From NCBI GenBank assembly GCA_905250025.1, contig CAJNOJ010000074.1, forward strand, positions 124,001 through 188,000: a stretch of DNA of 64,000 bases. Direction: 5' to 3'. The first letter of the stretch is position 1. Each line of letters starts with the position of its first letter. A program made the position numbers and the translations under genes. Below are positions 22,922-34,334 of the stretch, piece by piece. Under the pieces are notes generated by a model. It saw only the letters and a program-made list of their open reading frames with translations. It was not told the origin of the DNA and did no database searches. This DNA is from Adineta ricciae (Eukaryota; Rotifera; Eurotatoria; Adinetida; Adinetidae).

Positions 22922-23241
22922 CTGAAAGAAAGAGAGAAACGTAAACCATTGATTGCGTATGTATAAATGCATTGAGATACGAAAATAAGCATAAATATAA
23001 ACATAAAGCTATTTACTGGAAAAAGAACCAAGAAGAACATGTTTCTGTTCTTCGAATGAAAGCTATAGAGGTATATACAAAAGATGAATTAACTAAGTGG
23101 CATTATATATGAAAGACAAAAGGCAAAACAATCGATATGCGAAGGTTGAACACGTCGTTGGAAATGGCTGAATTTAAAGCCTAGGAAAAGATTCGAAATT
23201 TATCAGTAGAAATAACGATTTTGATGTCATCGATGGAAAAA

Positions 23242-24374
23242 TTACTTTTTCCGAACATCATCAATTGCAGATTTTGAAGTAGACACCGGATTGATTATCG
23301 AAATTGAATCTTTATCACGTGGCGTGGGACTAAACAAAATCAAATTTCAGTCCCAGTGAATATTTACAAGAAAGAACAAAGCATACCAATTATCTTTTAG
23401 TTTCATATAACCTTTATAAAGTTCTTCATATTTTCTCTTCATTTGACTATGCGCTTCCTCTCTTTTCTTGGAATGTATTTGTTGTTGTTCGTTATCGTGG
23501 ACAGTTTGTCGCAAAAGATCACTAGACACAGAAATTCGAAGTCTTCATTGATGTAACAAGACTTTTATCCATACTCAATATCTTTGTTTTCTTGTTTTAA
23601 CTGCTCGATTTGCTTATCTTTACTGGCTATTTCATCGTAACTTTGTTTAAGTAAGTATTGATAATGTGCAACTTGTTGAGCGAAATCGGCTTGTTGTTTC
23701 GTCAAGTATTCATTCAATTGTTTCTTCTCATGTTCATACAGTTGCATGCATTGCTCGTACTGATTTTTCAAACGCGTTTGTTCATTGACTAACTGTTCTC
23801 TCTCGTGTTCGGATTTACCAGTTAATGTTGATTCGGAATACTTCCTTCGTTTGGAAGATTCTGACGGGTGTGATATGGATTTGGATGATGCGTGAGGTTC
23901 AACAGTCAAAGGTCGACCATTGAGAAAATGTCGCGATTCATTTAAAATTCGTTCACAGCTCGTTCGATCGTCGAAGGTAATCGTCGCGTAACCCTGAGCT
24001 AAATTCGGTAGACACATGCGTACATATCCATAGCGTGAAAAGTATCTTAGTAAATTTTTTTCGTCTAACTGTTCAGCTGATCCGCGGATTGTTAATCGGC
24101 AACCGTCAGTTGGATTATTTGTCGATTGAGCAGAGTGAGGGTTACTAGGTCGATTTAAATGTGTCTTCATTGTGGCATTGACTGAACTGTAGGAATCGAT
24201 TTGATGTGGCGATGCGCGGATAAATTCGTCGGCGTGCTGTTTATCAGCAAATGTAACGGTGCATTGATTCGATTTGATGTAACAATTGAGCACTCGGCCG
24301 AAAGTTTGACAGAAGTTTTTCACTGTTTCGTCGTTTGTTCGATGATCAAGATGACCGAAAGTGACCGTGGACAT
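23242..24374 (-). CDS. RRM + coiled-coil RNA-binding protein, copy 2
   Basis: Three exons, 24374-23575, 23521-23387 and 23329-23242, 340 aa, all phases consistent. The ATG lies 10 nt after TTTCATTTCAG, an acceptor-like signal. The first RRM begins at the N-terminus (MSTVTFGHLDHRTNDETVKN; RNP1-like QCTVTF). The second follows an STNNPTDG linker (CRLTIRGSAEQLDEKNLLRY; RNP1-like QGYATITF). Then a basic segment (SESSKRRKYSE) and a long glutamine-rich coiled coil (LKNQYEQCMQLYEHEKKQLN). It has the same order of domains as copies 1 and 3 but low sequence identity, so the duplication is old. Stop at 23242-23244. Confidence 0.8.
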
Positions 24375-24557
24375 GTTTATGGATCTGAAATGAAACACTT
24401 TCATACATTGACATGTTTTTAGAAAAAGAAAACAAACGGATGAAAAATTAACCAAATTCATTTTTGCATACAAAAGAAAAAATTCATAACAATAAGTAAC
24501 ATCTGACCAAAAGAGAAAATGTAAACAACTTCAAAAAATATAACGAAATACTATTCA

Positions 24558-25797
24558 TCATGTCAAATATTGTTCTACAGCTAAGAAAAACTGTTCAATT
24601 TCATATTCTCGAATACTGGAAGACTGTCTGTTAGTTGATTCTTCCAGTTGCTTTTCGAGCGATGCGACTTGATCCGTTAAATATTGGATTTCTTCTTTTG
24701 CTTTGCCGAAATGGTCGTTGCTCGTTTTGAGTAATGTCTCGAGTTCCAAAATAACTTTATTCGAATTGTCGCTATGTTTTTGGTACTCTTCTTCTCGCAG
24801 TTTATACTTCTCAGTAATACATTTCGCGATGCAGTGAGCTTTGTTCGATGAGTCGATTAAATCCACGGCTTCCGCTTCCATTTGTTTGATTTTCGATGAT
24901 TGTTCGCGAACAGTTGTTTTTAGCACGTTTTTATCGTTTTGTAAATGTTCGTTCTCTTCGTGAAGATCACGCGTAAGTTTAGTTATACTTCGAAGGTGAA
25001 AATCGATGGAAGAATGAATACTTTGAGATAATTTCGAACGCTTTGCATGCAACGACGGTTGACTTTCATGCTCACGTTTACTGGAAGTTTTTGTCGCTAC
25101 CAATTTAATCTTATATCTAACCAAGGGAAGAAAACAGTGTTGAGCTCGAAAACGAACAAAAATCGATGATCAATTTTTACCTTTCATCCTTCTGTTCAAG
25201 AATACGGTCGACTAGTTCTTTATCATTGTATGTAACTTGTGCACCCATCTTGACAACATCTCCATTGTCATCAATTTGTTCGATAAACTTGATACTCAAT
25301 GGTTTACTCTTTAAATACTCGATTAATTCTCCGTCATTTGTTATCTGACCTTCAATATGTAAAATGTAAGTCGTTGACGAATGATTGGACTTCTTATTGA
25401 AAATAGTCAGGATTTGTTTTTTATGTCCATCCGTTGATAGATCAGAAGCTCCACGACCAAGTTCGATATCAAGCGTTGATTGGTCGATCGAAAATGGTGT
25501 GTCACGAGATTGATGGTACATTTTCTCGGCGGAATGACACGAAGCAAATTTGACATAACCGGAACGTCTAGAAATTGAAAACTAAATACATACTTTGCTT
25601 TTGTATTATCGACTTACTTACTTTCTCGATATTTCATCCACTGGAAAGATAGTGCACTCGATAACATTTCCGAACCGTGCACAAAAGCGTTCTAAATCAT
25701 GTTCCGTCGTCTAGAATCGAGTATATAAGTTCTTTTCTTCTTTGAGAATCTCTCTTACCATTGAACTTAATCTAGTGACATATACTAGCCGACTCAT
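24558..25797 (-). CDS. RRM + coiled-coil RNA-binding protein, copy 3
   Basis: Four exons, 25797-25759, 25710-25622, 25567-25181 and 25116-24558, 357 aa, phases consistent. The first RRM is split across three exons (MSRLVYVTRLSSMTTEHDLE; RNP1-like SGYVKFAS). A second, weaker RRM-like unit follows (about 100-160: KQILTIFNKKSNHSSTTYIL; ends GAQVTYNDKELVDRILEQK). After a basic patch (SSKREHESQPSLHAKRSKLS) comes a coiled coil to near the C-terminus (NEHLQNDKNVLKTTVREQSS). Its ATG follows ATCTTCAG by 16 nt. First of three tandem genes on this strand; 184 bp separate its stop from the ATG of copy 2. Confidence 0.75.
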
Positions 25798-26393
25798 AGT
25801 CGACACCAAATATCTGAAGATACAACAAATTCTAGAACGTACATCTATAAACACTTTTTTTTATCGTATTCGATGTTCGCAAACAAAAACAATTGCCGGT
25901 TTGTAGAATGCTTTCGTCGCAAAACATTAGTTTACCGCGAAATGTCATGATGCTTGATAGTATCGTTCGTGCTCAGTGATCCAAAAAAGAAAAGCTCACT
26001 CTAATAAGTTAGGGTATCGACGAAGAATCATCAAATCAGATTGTGTGATAGAAAACGATGGGTTAAAGTTAGCCATCAGATTTAGACAGAAATTAATGAA
26101 GAGCTAGAACTAGAACTCATTTGGAGAAGTATAACTGACAAACACGTAGCCATTAAAATATACGGACCTCCAGGACAATGTGTTCGATAGATGTCCTTTT
26201 CAGTCGAATATCCGATGATGCTTGTAAAGCTTCTTTTTTGCTATTCGATTATAACATACTAGCTAGTTAGAAACGATGTTGTTGTTTTTTTAAGAAGAGA
26301 AATCGTAACATGTCGACTTGATACCGATAGTTTCTGATATATCTGAATTTCAAGTGAAACAATTTAGTTGACTTTTAGATTATCCACTATTTC

Positions 26394-28181
26394 ATGGCTT
26401 CTACAGCTAGTCTGGAAGAAAAATTCCATGCAGCTGTAAAGGCTATTCAACGATTACCTAATGATGGTGAGAAATCTTTGCATTTCAATGATTAACTCAT
26501 GATTGAATTAAACTAGGTACTTTTCAACCATCTAATGAAATGAAATTAACGTTTTATGGTCTTTATAAGCAAGCAACACTTGGATCGTGTCAAGAAGTAC
26601 GACCATCTATTTTCAACTATGTCAATCGAGCGAAATGGTACGAAATGAACGTATATGAATTTCTTTTACTCTATATTACCAACATTCATCATGTAGGGAT
26701 GCATGGGATAGATGTCGATCGATGAGTAAAGAAGCGGCTATGTCAAGTTATATTGACGAAATTCGAAAAGTAATTTGTTGATCGAGAAAAACAATGGTTC
26801 CCTATGAAGAAAGTTTAGATTCTTGAAACTATGCCACAAACTAATGAAGTGTTAGAATTCACGCAATTGATCGGACCTTTCTATGAATTTGTCGATGATC
26901 GCACAGAGCAGAATGGTCCTATTGTATCCGTGAAGAAGCGATCTCATCATGGAAATGTAAATAACAAAAAGCCACAACTAACTGAGCCGTACACCAACGG
27001 ATTTAGTGATAGTAAGTCTCTTTCGAAAGACCACGAGCTTGTTAAATTCAACTTTTCACTGTAGGTGATCATCATGAACAATTACTTGTTCATTCGAATG
27101 GTCTAACTCATAACTTAGTTTCAGCTGGTAATGGTCGACCACCATCTTCATCACCTTCATCTTCATCTTCGTCGATCTCTTCGTCAGGTATGTCTTTCTA
27201 CTCGCTGATGCATCGTTTCGTGCTCTACACGATGTTTTCATAGATGTTGACGAAATCTATGATGATCCTCCTGATCGATTTCCTCTCACCAATGGACTAT
27301 CGAATGATGAGTTGACTTCTAGTCACAACAATCATTTCACCGAAGTAAATTATTTCACTCTCGCTTCGATCAGAGTCAACTCTCTTCGAATATTTAGAGC
27401 AATGCACCTTCGTTACATTCTAACATTCCACATGAACAGTCATCCAATAGTACGACAAGACATCATCCACGTGTATACGGTGGCCAAGATGGCTCAAGTC
27501 TTCCTGTGCATCACTCAAACAGAGGAGGTATTGTTGTGAACGGAAATGGTTCGAGTTTCATCAATTTATAATCAATTTTACTAGGACATCATTCAAATGA
27601 AGCACGTCGATCGTCAACTCATCATCATCAGCAGCAACATCTACCCATGGATGGTGCCCGCTATTCACCCTCCTCTGTTGCATCCGGTGGTGGAAGTGGA
27701 CGATATCCAGACAACAGCTATAACAAAGAAACACAACGTGCTATTCTAACAGCACTAACAAAACTTCAGCGCGATGTTAATAATATTCTCGAACGACTTA
27801 ATCGATTAGAAACATCGACACATTTTCTTCAGCAAGTAAGTCAAGCACTAGAACACACGATGTATCAACCATGCATACCAACACATAGAGAGAGCTATCT
27901 GCACAATTATGTTCTTCTACTCAATCGAATGTAAGTGCAAACATAGAAAAAAAGCTCGATGTTCTAGTCGATAAGTTTTAGCCCTTAACTCGATGGTTAC
28001 CTTTATCTGGTCTACGTCGGCGCGCTATCGCATTCATTTTATTATGGCCGTTTTTTGTCTTTGCGTTGATTCGACTTTTTCTTCGTGCACGAATTATCAT
28101 ACGGTAAACGGCTCGTTCTCATATCTTCGTTCGTACTCTCTTTTGATCTCTATCTTTAGTTTCCGACAACCACGCCGATGA
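26394..28181 (+). CDS. ACBD5: acyl-CoA-binding domain protein ACBD4/5
   Basis: Eleven exons joined in phase give 416 aa. The acyl-CoA-binding domain is at the N-terminus (about 8-105) with the family residues FHAAVKAIQRLP, NEMKLTFYGLYKQATLGSC, and W-DAWDRCRSMSKEAAMSSY followed by IDEIRKI. A long low-complexity region (serine-, histidine- and glycine-rich) follows. Then comes a coiled coil (about 300-345: TALTKLQRDVNNILERLNRL) and a C-terminal hydrophobic anchor (RRRAIAFILLWPFFVFALIR) with basic residues after it. This order matches ACBD5/ACBD4, tail-anchored peroxisomal proteins that bind very-long-chain acyl-CoA and tether peroxisomes to the ER. An FFAT motif was not identified with confidence. 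Prefoldin 3 follows 166 bp downstream on the same strand. Confidence 0.85.
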
Positions 28182-28347
28182 AATAATAATCTACATAAGA
28201 CAGTTTCGTTCGCGATTCTTTGTAAAAAAATTTTCAGTCTCTTTTCTAAAATTAAACAAAAACGTTGTGCAATAGTACTTCTCGCAGCTTTTAAGTGTTC
28301 ATCCGATTTACAAGTTTAGACATTTTAGACGAGATCGCTGTTAGACC

Positions 28348-29110
28348 ATGGCATCCATTACAAGCGGCGGTGATACCGAACATTTAGGTATTCCGAAAGC
28401 AGTCTTCGTCGAGGATGTCGATAGTTTTATGCAACAACCAGAAAACGATTCGGCGGATACGGTAATTCGAAGGTAAAGAAAATGTTGTATTTCGAGCGAT
28501 TTTAGTCTAAAGAAAGTTAACGTTCAGATTGGATGATTTAAATAGTAAATATCGTTTTATGGAAATGAATTTACTACAGAAGAAAAAGCGTTTACAAGGC
28601 AAACTACCTGATATACAAATATGTTTAGGTAAATTATCAGCAAATAGATTTTCTTGCTTAGTTCGATGTATCATTGTATAGATATGATTGAACAACTTCG
28701 AAAATACAAGGAAAAGGATGCAACTATGGATACAAATTTTCTTCTCGCTCATAATCTTTATGGAAAAGCTACAATTCCACCGACAGATAAGGTAAAATTC
28801 TCTTCGCTCAAGTCTTCAAATCATCAATTTTCGTTGTACATAGGTCTGTCTCTGGTTAGGTGCTAATGTTATGCTCGAATATACATTAGATGAGTCAGAG
28901 GAATTGTTAACTGGCAATCAAAAAACCGCACGAGCAACACTTAAAAAGGTCGATGAAGATTTAGACTTTCTCCGGTATGGAATTCATTAAACATTTCCAA
29001 TCTGAATTCTTTCTTCTTTCAATAGGGATCAAATCACTACTACAGAAGTCAACATGGCTCGTTTACACAATTGGTCAGTCAAACAAAGACAACAAAATAA
29101 AAAACAATAA
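28348..29110 (+). CDS. VBP1: prefoldin subunit 3 (VBP1)
   Basis: Five exons, 28348-28472, 28528-28628, 28682-28791, 28844-28974 and 29026-29110, 183 aa. Alpha-type prefoldin subunit: N-terminal helix (GIPKAVFVEDVDSFMQQPEN), long coiled-coil helices (RLDDLNSKYRFMEMNLLQKK, KLPDIQICLDMIEQLRKYKE), a central beta hairpin (NLYGKATIPPTDKVCLWLGA, NVMLEYTLDE) and the C-terminal helix (KVDEDLDFLRDQITTTEVNM). Prefoldin is a cytosolic hexamer that hands nascent actin and tubulin to the TRiC/CCT chaperonin; subunit 3 is one of its two alpha subunits. Length matches metazoan orthologues. An AG-rich acceptor-like stretch (TTTTAG and TTAG) precedes the ATG. Confidence 0.95.
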
Positions 29111-29572
29111 ACACCCTAGTCATCCGACGTTCAGCTCATTTTTATTTTTCATTTGCCGCGTCTTGTTATTGTTGATTTTTTATACATTAAAAATACATTT
29201 TCATACTATTCATCTCGAAACATGCATCATCTATTGATCAGAAATATTGCATTAAATTGATGATCATTATTTATATTCGTCGAGTAGAAAACAAATTCTT
29301 CTTCCGTTTTTAGTCATTATCCAGCAAAATCTATATGTGACACACACACCTGAGACGACAGCTTACGCTACTTCGATCGCCATATAAAAGCACATTTTTC
29401 TTACACTTCGTATAGTTTGTTTTTTTACAGTAGACAGCTAATAGGAATAGATTACTCAACGAAGCGTAACTGGACATCGCTAAAATATTGATCAATTAAC
29501 TATTGTCATATTCAACGACGAAAGGTAAAGTATACTTATTGGTTGAAAAATACAAGACTTCGGGTATCGATT
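29111..29572. other. intergenic; 3' flank of prefoldin 3 and promoter region of the ART-TPR gene
   Basis: AT-rich, no exon. It contains a TATA-like element (listed separately) about 190 bp before the downstream ATG. Confidence 0.5.
29382..29390 (+). promoter_or_regulatory. candidate TATA box of the ART-TPR gene
   Basis: The string ATATAAAAG sits about 185 bp before the ATG at 29573, with no upstream exon between. Position and match are those of a TATA element, but the transcription start is not visible in the sequence. Confidence 0.35.
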
Positions 29573-32041
29573 ATGGACAGACTGAAAAGAAAGTTGTCGC
29601 ATGTTGTTCATAGTAAAAGACGCGACGCGCTGCACAAGGATACTAAAACTGCATCGGCATTGAAAGATGCCGTTGCGACAATCGTACCTCAACGTAGTAC
29701 TTTACGGTCATCTGAAAGTTGCGATGGACCGGTGTTTCAAAATTTCCGATTGGTTTGGCTCGATACAAGTACAGATGGATTGAACAACTACATGAATTCA
29801 AATGTAATCATTATATTACGACATATTGCAAACAATGTTAATACATTCATCGATGTGAAAGAATGTGTGGATTTTATTGAAAAAATCCAAGACGAACACA
29901 TTATTTTAATTCTCTCGGGAAGATCCATGCAACCAAGCATGCCTGCTATACACAATCTGTCTCAAATAATGTCGATTCTTATCTTTTGTGAGAATAAACT
30001 AGAACACGAAATTTGGGTGCATCAATGGCTGAAAATAAGAGGGGTTTACATGGATATTTCGACTCTTATTGAAGGGATCCGAGAAAGCACGAAAGAATGC
30101 GATCGAAATAGTATTGCGATGAGTTTCATTAAGCCCAATAACAATTGGAATTTTGATGATTTAGATCAGTTATTCATTTACAATCAAATAGTAAAAGAAA
30201 TTATTTTGAGTAACAAATACAAACTGCAAGATATCGAGAAGTTTCTTGCTTTTTATCGTACGCAAATCGTTGGTAATGTTGCGGAATCGAAGAATCTCGA
30301 AAAATTTCAACGAGAATACTACGATTATGCGCCTGTTTGGTGGTACACATCTCAGTCATGTCTTTCTTCGATGCTAAATCGTGCGTTACGCTTGATGGAG
30401 ATGGAGGCCATCATCAAAATGAGTTTCTTCATCGAAAATCTTCATCAGCAACTCAGTCAACTTCATGCCAATCATTATGAATCCAGTTCGTTCATTGTTT
30501 ATCATAGTCAAGGAATGTGTCAAACAACTTTTGATGATTTGGTGAAAACCCGCGATGGATTTGTTTCATTTGGTGATTTTCTGTCAGCTACAAGCAAACG
30601 TCACATCTCAATGAACTATGCGCGTCAAGTGGCAACGACTGCAAATATGCTCGGTATCCTATTTGCAATCAAAATTGATCCGTCTTCTCTAGTTTCGGCA
30701 GTCTTTGCGAATATTCGTGATGAATGGTGTCAAGAAACGGACGAAGAAATTCTTTTCTCTTTGTACCCAATCTTTCGTATTGATCGAATTACTCAAATAG
30801 ATCATCATTCCAATAGACTTTGGCAAGTGGAAATGACCTTATGTGATGAGAATGACGATCAACTTTCGACTTTGATCAAACTCGTTAGTGAGAAAACAGC
30901 TTCGCTCGGAACAGGCTGGAGTCGTTTGAGCGCGTTTCTGTTAAAGCAAAATCAAATCGATGAAGCTGAACTGGTGTGTCAATCAGCGTTGACTCAAACG
31001 TCGACTGATGAAGAAAAAGCAACCCTGAATTATCAGCTCGGGACAATAAAATTTTATCAAAGAGATTATACGAGAGCAATTACGTTCTTCGAAACAGCAC
31101 TCAAAATGCGTCAGAGACTTCGATCATCCGATCATATGGATATCGCAACATGTTATAATGAAATCGGCTTATCGTGCGAGAAGACATTTGAATATTCCAA
31201 AGCACTTTCGTCGTTCGAGAAGGCGTACGATATCTACAAAGTTGTGCTTCCCGAAGATGCACCAGCGCTGATAGAACATGTCCATAATGTCGCACGAGTA
31301 TGTTGTCAGATGGAGCAGTATTCGAAATCATTGTCATACTACCAACAAGCATTGGAAATGTGCAAGAAAATTCCTTCGTTGAATCCGTCTAACTTAGCCA
31401 CTGCTCACAACAATATCGGTTCAGTTTATGAGAAAATGAACGATCATGAAAAGGCCATATCGTCGTTTATAAAAGCCTTAGCTATTTACGAGAAAAATCC
31501 TCCTGAGGATCGTTCTGACGTAGCTCAATGTTATTACAACATTGGCCTGGTCTACGACAAAATCCACGAGTACTCTGTTGCATTGACTTACTATGAAGAA
31601 GCGTTGAAAATTAACGAATCAATTCTTTCCGCTACGCATCCGAAACTAGCAGCAACGTATCAGAATATCGGCATAATATATTTTCATCGAGCTGATTATC
31701 TACATGCGGGATGTTTTTATGAAAAAGCTTACAATATCTATGTACAGATTCTTCCTTCAACTCATCCAGACTTAGCCAATTCTTATATGTGCCAAGGCGC
31801 TGTGTTTGAACAAACTGGCAAATACGGCAAAGCTTTTTCGTACTATCAAAAAGCCCACGATATCTATCAGACTACTCATCCTGGTTACTCTCTCGAATTG
31901 GCCAATGCTTATAATTGCATGAGTTCAATTTGTGCGAAGATGGGCGAACATGCTAAAGCATACCGGTTCTCTCAATGTGCTTCTGATATCGAACAGAAAA
32001 CATCAGTGGGAGATCGTGGTAGTGTTGTTAGCGGAAAATAA
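29573..32041 (+). CDS. ADP-ribosyltransferase-like domain + kinesin-light-chain-type TPR protein
   Basis: Single-exon gene, 822 aa from the ATG at 29573; an in-frame TTG at 29543 is not a credible start. Residues about 60-290 form the family's N-terminal domain (FRLVWLDTSTDGLNNYMNSN; QDEHIILILSGR). Residues about 300-440 resemble the NAD-arginine ADP-ribosyltransferase (ART) fold: VYHSQGMCQTTFDDL, then FVSFGDFLSATSKRH, then ETDEEILFSLYPIFRI. From about 450 to 806 run eight or so TPRs of the kinesin-light-chain type (ATCYNEIGLSCEKTFEYSKA, AHNNIGSVYEKMNDHEKAIS, ATYQNIGIIYFHRADYLHAG). Compared with the usual R-S-E triad, the Arg position is His311 and the ExE motif begins with Asp390 (DEE), while Ser332 is kept, so catalysis is doubtful. 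I associate this domain fusion with bdelloid multigene families. Confidence 0.85.
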   Translation: MDRLKRKLSHVVHSKRRDALHKDTKTASALKDAVATIVPQRSTLRSSESCDGPVFQNFRLVWLDTSTDGLNNYMNSNVIIILRHIANNVNTFIDVKECVDFIEKIQDEHIILILSGRSMQPSMPAIHNLSQIMSILIFCENKLEHEIWVHQWLKIRGVYMDISTLIEGIRESTKECDRNSIAMSFIKPNNNWNFDDLDQLFIYNQIVKEIILSNKYKLQDIEKFLAFYRTQIVGNVAESKNLEKFQREYYDYAPVWWYTSQSCLSSMLNRALRLMEMEAIIKMSFFIENLHQQLSQLHANHYESSSFIVYHSQGMCQTTFDDLVKTRDGFVSFGDFLSATSKRHISMNYARQVATTANMLGILFAIKIDPSSLVSAVFANIRDEWCQETDEEILFSLYPIFRIDRITQIDHHSNRLWQVEMTLCDENDDQLSTLIKLVSEKTASLGTGWSRLSAFLLKQNQIDEAELVCQSALTQTSTDEEKATLNYQLGTIKFYQRDYTRAITFFETALKMRQRLRSSDHMDIATCYNEIGLSCEKTFEYSKALSSFEKAYDIYKVVLPEDAPALIEHVHNVARVCCQMEQYSKSLSYYQQALEMCKKIPSLNPSNLATAHNNIGSVYEKMNDHEKAISSFIKALAIYEKNPPEDRSDVAQCYYNIGLVYDKIHEYSVALTYYEEALKINESILSATHPKLAATYQNIGIIYFHRADYLHAGCFYEKAYNIYVQILPSTHPDLANSYMCQGAVFEQTGKYGKAFSYYQKAHDIYQTTHPGYSLELANAYNCMSSICAKMGEHAKAYRFSQCASDIEQKTSVGDRGSVVSGK

Positions 32042-32405
32042 AACACTGAACTATTATAAATAAGCTTTTGTATATTTGAGAATTGTTTTAATGTTGATGA
32101 ATAAGAATAAACTATCTGTTAACTATTAGCTACGAAAGATGTCGCATCCATACCAGTTTGTGATGATATTGTCTTCAACGTAATTAAATCAATCTTTCAT
32201 TGTATCTATCACTTTTCTTCGAACATGGATTTCTTTCTCGAAGAAAATCTCATATTCAATGTTCATTCAATACAAGCACCTATCAAAATCTGAGTCTTTT
32301 TTCAAACTAGTCCTTTGTGTATTTGTAGTATTATGAACTGTATGAACGATAAATTTCATTATAGATAAAATTTTCATTTCTCCTCATCCCCAGCCATAAT
32401 TCGAA
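32042..32405. other. intergenic, 3' end signals of the ART-TPR gene
   Basis: Contains AATAAA-type strings shortly after the stop (near 32106), fitting polyadenylation of the upstream gene. No exon. Confidence 0.5.
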
Positions 32406-34334
32406 ATGTTTGCGGCATTCCGACGTCGTGCCGCATCGGCTTCACGTTCTGACTCGAATGTCAAAGAAACTCCGCTAACAGAAAGCAATGGTCGCAAGGC
32501 AAATCTCGAGAATAACTTCACTACGCCAACAGTGAATTCGAATACAAGCAATACCTTAGGTGTTAATGGAAATAATGGAATGAAACATCGCACTCTTTCT
32601 GGTCTTTCGATGACATCAACGTCGTCATCGTCTTTTAGTACATCGCCAACATTGAACATCACCCGGCAACAGGAAAAACAAGAGTTGCAGACACTAAATG
32701 ATCGATTAGCAGTGATTATTGATACCGTCCGACGTCTTGAACAAGATAATGAAAAACTAAGAGTAAATCTTTGATTTATTTTTTGGGAAAGCACCTGCTA
32801 TCCGATCTGTTTAGACAATTGTTAAAAGCAATGCACAATCATTTGAAATGGAAACATCGAAAGTGAAGACTTTGTATGAAAATGAATTAGGTAAATGGGT
32901 TCTCCAAATTCTCTCTCTCTCTCTTTCGTATCACATTATTTCCTATTTCAGACGATGCAAAGAAGTTAATCGAAGAATTAGCTCATGAAAAATCTCGTCT
33001 AGAAATAGAATTGGAAAAGAGTCGCAGTGAAATACTTGACATTCAAGCAAAGTCTGCTCGTAATGATCGCGACTCGCGTGCGTACGAAGCACGAATGAAA
33101 CAGTATGAGAGTGAGATTGCTGAATTAAAAGCACGATACGATTCGATTACCTTTGACGCAACACGTCGCATGGAAGATAATGAGGTTGGAAATGACTTCT
33201 CTCAAATGTTTCGTTCATTAGCTATGCCGTATTTTAGATATTATTAAATCGCAATCATGATCTGGAAAAGCAAGTCGGCGCATTGAAGCGTCAGTTGGAG
33301 TCGGAAACACTCTTACGCGTTGATTTGGAGAACAAAAACAAGACTCTGAGAGAAGAATTACAGTTTAATCAACATGTCTATGAAACAGTAAAGCTATCTG
33401 ACAAGGATTTTGTTGAAGAACTCGAATCATGTTTGTTTTGTTAGAAAATCTACCAACTGAAAGAACAACAACGTGTGGAAATTCTTCATGATGACGGTCT
33501 CCGGCAACAATATGATGCAAGACTTCTGCAAGAATTGCAACAATTAAGAACACAAAATGAACAAGAAATGCAACTATTAAGAGAAGAAATTGCTTCGCAA
33601 TATGAGAAGAAAGTAAGTGAATTTCAGAGAGTTAATTACACAAGTGCGCTCTTCCATGACACTATGGAAACGACGGGTTCGAAGCATTTGAGAAGTTAAT
33701 ATCACCATCGCACGAAACTATCACGTTTTTGTCGATAGACACCACTTGACATATACTACATTTGCAGTTTTATATCAGTTAACGTGAAGCAGGCATACGA
33801 GTGTTTGTTTAGATCGAAGATTTACAAAACACTAATCGTCGTAATCTCGAGCAAATCAATAATTATCGTATTGATTTGATTTCGTATCGTGAACGTATTG
33901 AAGAAGCAACGAAGACTCGTGATGCATGTAATGATAAAATGCTTCAGCTTGAACAACGCTGTCGAGATATGGAAGATCGTGCTCATCGTGCTCAACAACA
34001 GCTACACGAATCGATCATCGAACGTGACGATGAAATCCTCAATCTGAAACAACTTATCGAGCAAATGCAAAGTGATTATCAAAATCTGCTTGACACAAAA
34101 TTTGGCCTCGATCGTGAAATAGCCACCTATAGAAAACTACTTGATTCCGAAGAAGAACGGTTGAATATAGGCGGACGGGTCGGACCTTCTCCGACTTTAA
34201 ATGGTAATGCGACACCGACCGGTAATGAGAATTTACCAACAGCAAGCAACGGTGCAGCACAACGTCAACGCCTCAAACGTCCGCGATTCGAAGTCGATGA
34301 AGATGTCATTATCACAAATGGCAATGGACATTAA
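32406..34334 (+). CDS. lamin-like intermediate filament protein without an Ig-fold tail
   Basis: Six exons (32406-32762, 32815-32890, 32952-33184, 33238-33387, 33445-33612, 33813-34334) give 501 aa. Disordered Ser/Thr-rich head of about 90 residues, then the coil-1A start motif (EKQELQTLNDRLAVIIDTVR RLE). A long heptad rod (coil 1B: AKKLIEELAHEKSRLEIELE; coil 2: NLLDTKFGLDREIATYRKLL) ends in the intermediate-filament termination motif DSEEERLNI. The tail is only about 60 residues: Gly/Asn/Pro-rich, a basic cluster (QRQRLKRPRFEVDED) that looks like a nuclear localisation signal, and the end IITNGNGH. The lamin tail domain and a CaaX prenylation box are absent. Rod length and the NLS favour a nuclear lamin-derived protein over a cytoplasmic filament, but this is inference. 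An AATAAA lies near 34600. Confidence 0.8.

Noticed and set aside
29543-29572. Longer N-terminus of the ART-TPR protein
   Set aside because: It would start on TTG; the in-frame ATG at 29573 is the plausible start.
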